Assembly (NCBI GenBank): GCA_963976795.1
Contig: CAXBLT010000001.1
Location: forward strand, 290,611-354,610
Reading direction: 5' to 3'
Length of the DNA stretch: 64,000 bases
From: UBA7359 sp963976795
GTDB lineage: Bacteria; Pseudomonadota; Gammaproteobacteria; Eutrophobiales; Eutrophobiaceae
Each line of letters begins with the position of its first letter. The first letter of the stretch is position 1. The position numbers were made by a program, and so were the translations under genes. This document shows, one piece after another, positions 61,626 to 64,000 of the stretch. The notes below the pieces were generated by a model. That model was not told where the DNA came from. It made no database searches and saw only the letters and a program-made list of their open reading frames with translations.

Positions 61626-64000
61626 TTAATTAATATTTAATAAAGATTTAGTCGGAAGGCCATTCAAATAATCTGTGCCATAATGAACTGTCTGCATCGA
61701 ATCATAATCACGTGCTTCTGCGGTAAAGATTGGCGCAGGCGAAAGCATTGCTTCAGTTCCTTCAATCAAAAGCTTAATTTGATTTTCTATAAAAGCTGCT
61801 TCTGATCGGGCTGCCTCAATGATGGCATCAAGTGTCTCTTGAGTCAGTTCAATTTTTGTTGATTCACTTAACCGTGCACGTTCGTCAGGATTCGCTTTCA
61901 GACTCTTCAACCATTCAATGCGAGCCTTAACGGTTTCAAGTACCTTGGCTAATCGTGCAACTTCTCCTGCATTAGGTTGTGCATCAAGAAAATCACCATC
62001 ATCTGGTAAATCTTCATCAAGTTCGTCCTCTTCAAAATCTTCCTCCTCTGCGGCGAAGAATTCTTGTAATTCTTGTCGATAGCCCTGGAAGTCCTTCAGC
62101 TCTTTGTTAAAACCTTCTATGAGGTCTTCAAGTTCAGCACGTACATTTGAATCAGCCTCTTCCGCTAATCGGCGTTCAAGTTCCAGCAAACGCGATTCTA
62201 AAGATGCTATTAGATTAGTTAACTCATCTTCTGAAACATTTGGTGCGCAACCCTCTTGCTCCTCACATTGTGCTAATGCTAAAGCGATACCAGTACCAAT
62301 CTGTCCATACAAAGTTAATTCTTCTTCAAACAAACCAACGTCAATAAACGCTAATGTTTCGAGACCAATCAATGCAGATGCAGGGTTAATTGAGAACGTT
62401 GTTGTAACACCAGCAGTAATGCCTGCTGCTGCCAAGGAGCCTGAATTAAGCGATGTTTCTAATAATGAGTCAGTCGAATTATCAACGTTTACACTACCAC
62501 CATTAAATTCAATTTCATCATCAGCTCCAATAGCAACATCAACCTCACCGCCACCAAAAGAAAGTGTTATGTTATCTGAACTTACGATAGTATCTTCAGC
62601 AATCAAAACACCTGATGCAGGTGTCGTACTTGCAGGTGCTGTTAACGTGACAGGGCCTGCTGATACATCAATAACACCCGTTGTAGAACCTGGTACAGCG
62701 ATAGGGCCACCAGCAACAAGTCCTATGGTTCCTCCCGCAGTAATATTATTATTCAATAACATATCGCCAGAGAGTAATGTAACAGAACCACCACTAGTAA
62801 TCGCATCAGTTACAGTCATCGTAACAGTGTTTATGTTAATTGTTCCTGCTGTATAGAATGGGTCGATACCTTCAGCAATTAATGAACCACCAATAATTAA
62901 ATGCCCAGTTAAACCACCAAAATTTGTAAGAACAAGACCACCAGCACCAATGGTTAAATTACCACCGGCTCCATTAGGAATTGTTAAAGCACCGGCTCCG
63001 TTAACTGTTGGTGCAAAAGTAATATTAGTTGGGGCTACATTTAGAGTGGTATTGCCAGCAATAGAAAGTGTAGTAGAACCACCCATGTTTAATGAATTAG
63101 CAGTAACATCATCTGTTAATGTTAAAGCTGTACTTGTAAGAGTTAGAGCACTTCCTGCTGCATTAACTGTGCTACCAAATGTCAGGGTTCCAGCTGTTGT
63201 AACATTATTGCCATTAGTTGTAATAGCACCATTAAAAACAGCATTACCACCTGCATTAATAGCAGAGTTTAACGTGGCCGCGCCATTTAAAGTAACTGTA
63301 TTTGTATATATAGATAGATCTTGAGCTACATTAAAACTGCCATTAGATGTTAAATTAATTGCAGATCCTGTTGTCGCTACTGTGGCATTATTTACAGTAA
63401 CTGCACCACCACCATTGTGAGAAACAAAAATAGGTGTATTACCTGTTCCTGCTAATGTCCAGGCAGTTGAATTAGTTAAAATCGGGTTTACACTTGTACC
63501 AATACCGGTTGTACCCGCAGTTAGATTAAGGCTTGTCGCTTGAACTGTTGAATTTGTACCATTAGTTATAGCACCTCCTGCTGTTACCACATACGCTGCT
63601 GTACTAGTCGCAGCGCCCAAATCAATATCATCTGTGTCGGTTATCGCTACGTTGTTACCACTCGTAATCACCACCGTGCCGTAGTCACTCGCCGCTTCAT
63701 CTAATGTGATGTCGTTCGCCGCGCCCGCCGCTAACGTCGTCGTCCCCGTTACTGTGATGGTGCCGCTATCTGTAATCGCACCGTTCGCCGTAATCCCTAA
63801 CGTGCCACTCACTGTCGACGCGCCTAAATCGATATCATCTGTGTCCGTTATCGCAACATTGTTACCACTCGTAATCACCACCGTGTTGTAGTCACTTGCT
63901 GCCTGATCTAACGTAATGTTGTTACCTGCGCCCGCCGCTAACGTTGTCGTCCCCGTTACTGTGATGGTGCCGCTATCTGTAATCGCACCGTTCGCCGTAA
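61626..64000 (-). CDS. Giant beta-repeat adhesin, C-terminal part (gene runs off the window)
   Basis: The reading frame is open through the right edge, so only the last about 790 residues are seen. The first part consists of 69-residue, Thr/Gly/Ala-rich beta repeats (GTLGITANGAITDSGTITVTG, VVITSGNNVAITDTDDIDLG) of the filamentous-haemagglutinin or autotransporter passenger type. A less regular beta-solenoid (about 520 residues) follows, then a C-terminal region of about 210 residues that is helical, acidic and coiled-coil-like, starting with IGTGIALALAQCEEQEGC. No autotransporter barrel is visible at the C-terminus, so secretion probably uses another route, such as two-partner secretion. Confidence 0.75.
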   Translation of the reverse strand, partial: TANGAITDSGTITVTGTTTLAAGAGNNITLDQAASDYNTVVITSGNNVAITDTDDIDLGASTVSGTLGITANGAITDSGTITVTGTTTLAAGAANDITLDEAASDYGTVVITSGNNVAITDTDDIDLGAATSTAAYVVTAGGAITNGTNSTVQATSLNLTAGTTGIGTSVNPILTNSTAWTLAGTGNTPIFVSHNGGGAVTVNNATVATTGSAINLTSNGSFNVAQDLSIYTNTVTLNGAATLNSAINAGGNAVFNGAITTNGNNVTTAGTLTFGSTVNAAGSALTLTSTALTLTDDVTANSLNMGGSTTLSIAGNTTLNVAPTNITFAPTVNGAGALTIPNGAGGNLTIGAGGLVLTNFGGLTGHLIIGGSLIAEGIDPFYTAGTININTVTMTVTDAITSGGSVTLLSGDMLLNNNITAGGTIGLVAGGPIAVPGSTTGVIDVSAGPVTLTAPASTTPASGVLIAEDTIVSSDNITLSFGGGEVDVAIGADDEIEFNGGSVNVDNSTDSLLETSLNSGSLAAAGITAGVTTTFSINPASALIGLETLAFIDVGLFEEELTLYGQIGTGIALALAQCEEQEGCAPNVSEDELTNLIASLESRLLELERRLAEEADSNVRAELEDLIEGFNKELKDFQGYRQELQEFFAAEEEDFEEDELDEDLPDDGDFLDAQPNAGEVARLAKVLETVKARIEWLKSLKANPDERARLSESTKIELTQETLDAIIEAARSEAAFIENQIKLLIEGTEAMLSPAPIFTAEARDYDSMQTVHYGTDYLNGLPTKSLLNIN
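63594..64000 (-). repeat. 207-bp tandem repeats within the adhesin gene
   Basis: The sequence CCGTTCGCCGTAA recurs at 63781 and 63988, exactly 207 bp apart, and the intervening DNA aligns almost base for base with the next unit; each unit codes for 69 residues. A third, partial unit precedes position 63800. The repeats look more GC-rich than their surroundings and continue beyond the window. Confidence 0.85.

Noticed and set aside
62104..63324. Plus-strand frames of 250 and 124 residues
   Set aside because: They are low-complexity frames opposite the adhesin repeats, with Val/Pro/Ala-rich composition expected from the complement of Thr/Gly-rich coding DNA.
1..64000. CRISPR arrays, insertion sequences, prophage or integrase genes
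   Set aside because: No regularly spaced direct repeats other than the adhesin repeats, and no transposase, integrase or phage structural motifs were seen.

Overview
The window looks like a chromosomal stretch of an AT-rich gammaproteobacterium. The evidence is an RfaH-type NusG paralogue with a perfect ops element, E. coli-like tRNA-Ala(GGC) and tRNA-Glu(TTC), and gltX, leuCD and acuI neighbours. I cannot name the species. Most of it (about 2.1-53.1 kb) is one large surface-polysaccharide locus. Housekeeping genes follow (53.2-59.3 kb), then a cell-surface module (59.5-64 kb) that runs off the right edge.

Left part: a small YdjM/DUF457-like protein and a convergent PD-(D/E)XK-like protein flank a cluster of TGTCGA inverted repeats. 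A strong terminator at 2081-2113 closes the polysaccharide locus. Read on the minus strand, the 3' end of the locus is GT4 - WecA/WbpL-like initiating transferase - WbpM/CapD-like dehydratase - galU. Two small plus-strand islands, a methyltransferase-GT2 fusion with a second methyltransferase (7.2-9.3 kb) and a second AsnB-like amidotransferase (12.6-14.5 kb), interrupt the minus-strand array.

Central part (14.5-47.6 kb, all minus strand, mostly overlapping or tightly spaced genes): two FkbM methyltransferases, two GT4 enzymes, a radical SAM protein, a PglK/MsbA-like ABC exporter and an unknown GT-like protein. These are followed by a complete legionaminic-acid-type set (LegB, LegC, LegG, LegI, NeuD/LegH, PtmE-like CBS nucleotidyltransferase, LegF) and an acetamidino-forming WbuX/WbuZ/WbuY/WbuX set with two amidotransferase copies. 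A second CMP-sugar synthetase then sits with a Gfo/Idh oxidoreductase, an SDR and two unknown proteins. Methyltransferase, deacetylase-like, sulfotransferase, TIGR04372 glycosyltransferase and FkbM genes come next, and a third AsnB-like gene ends the run. Together they predict a glycan carrying a 5,7-diamino nonulosonic acid, acetimidoyl and uronamide groups, methyl groups and sulfate. No Wzx flippase, Wzy polymerase, Wzz or ligase was recognised, so a PglK-like ABC flippase may do the export.

The promoter-proximal end (47.6-53.1 kb) holds lspL, tviB/wbpO, ugd, cysC, rfaH and a winged-helix regulator. The regulator promoter is bracketed by two nearly identical 15-bp operators. Directly after the regulator lies GGCGGTAGCGT, the canonical RfaH recruitment site, at the very start of the first downstream gene. 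The whole 33-kb block is therefore probably read by an RfaH-modified polymerase.

Right part: tRNA-Glu, tRNA-Ala, gltX, a methyltransferase, leuD, leuC, acuI (minus strand); a secreted Sel1-repeat protein (plus strand); and a minus-strand group of a giant repeat adhesin (partial, 207-bp tandem repeats), a small secreted acidic protein sharing a domain with the adhesin C-terminus, and SapC. No CRISPR array, IS element, prophage or rRNA was seen.
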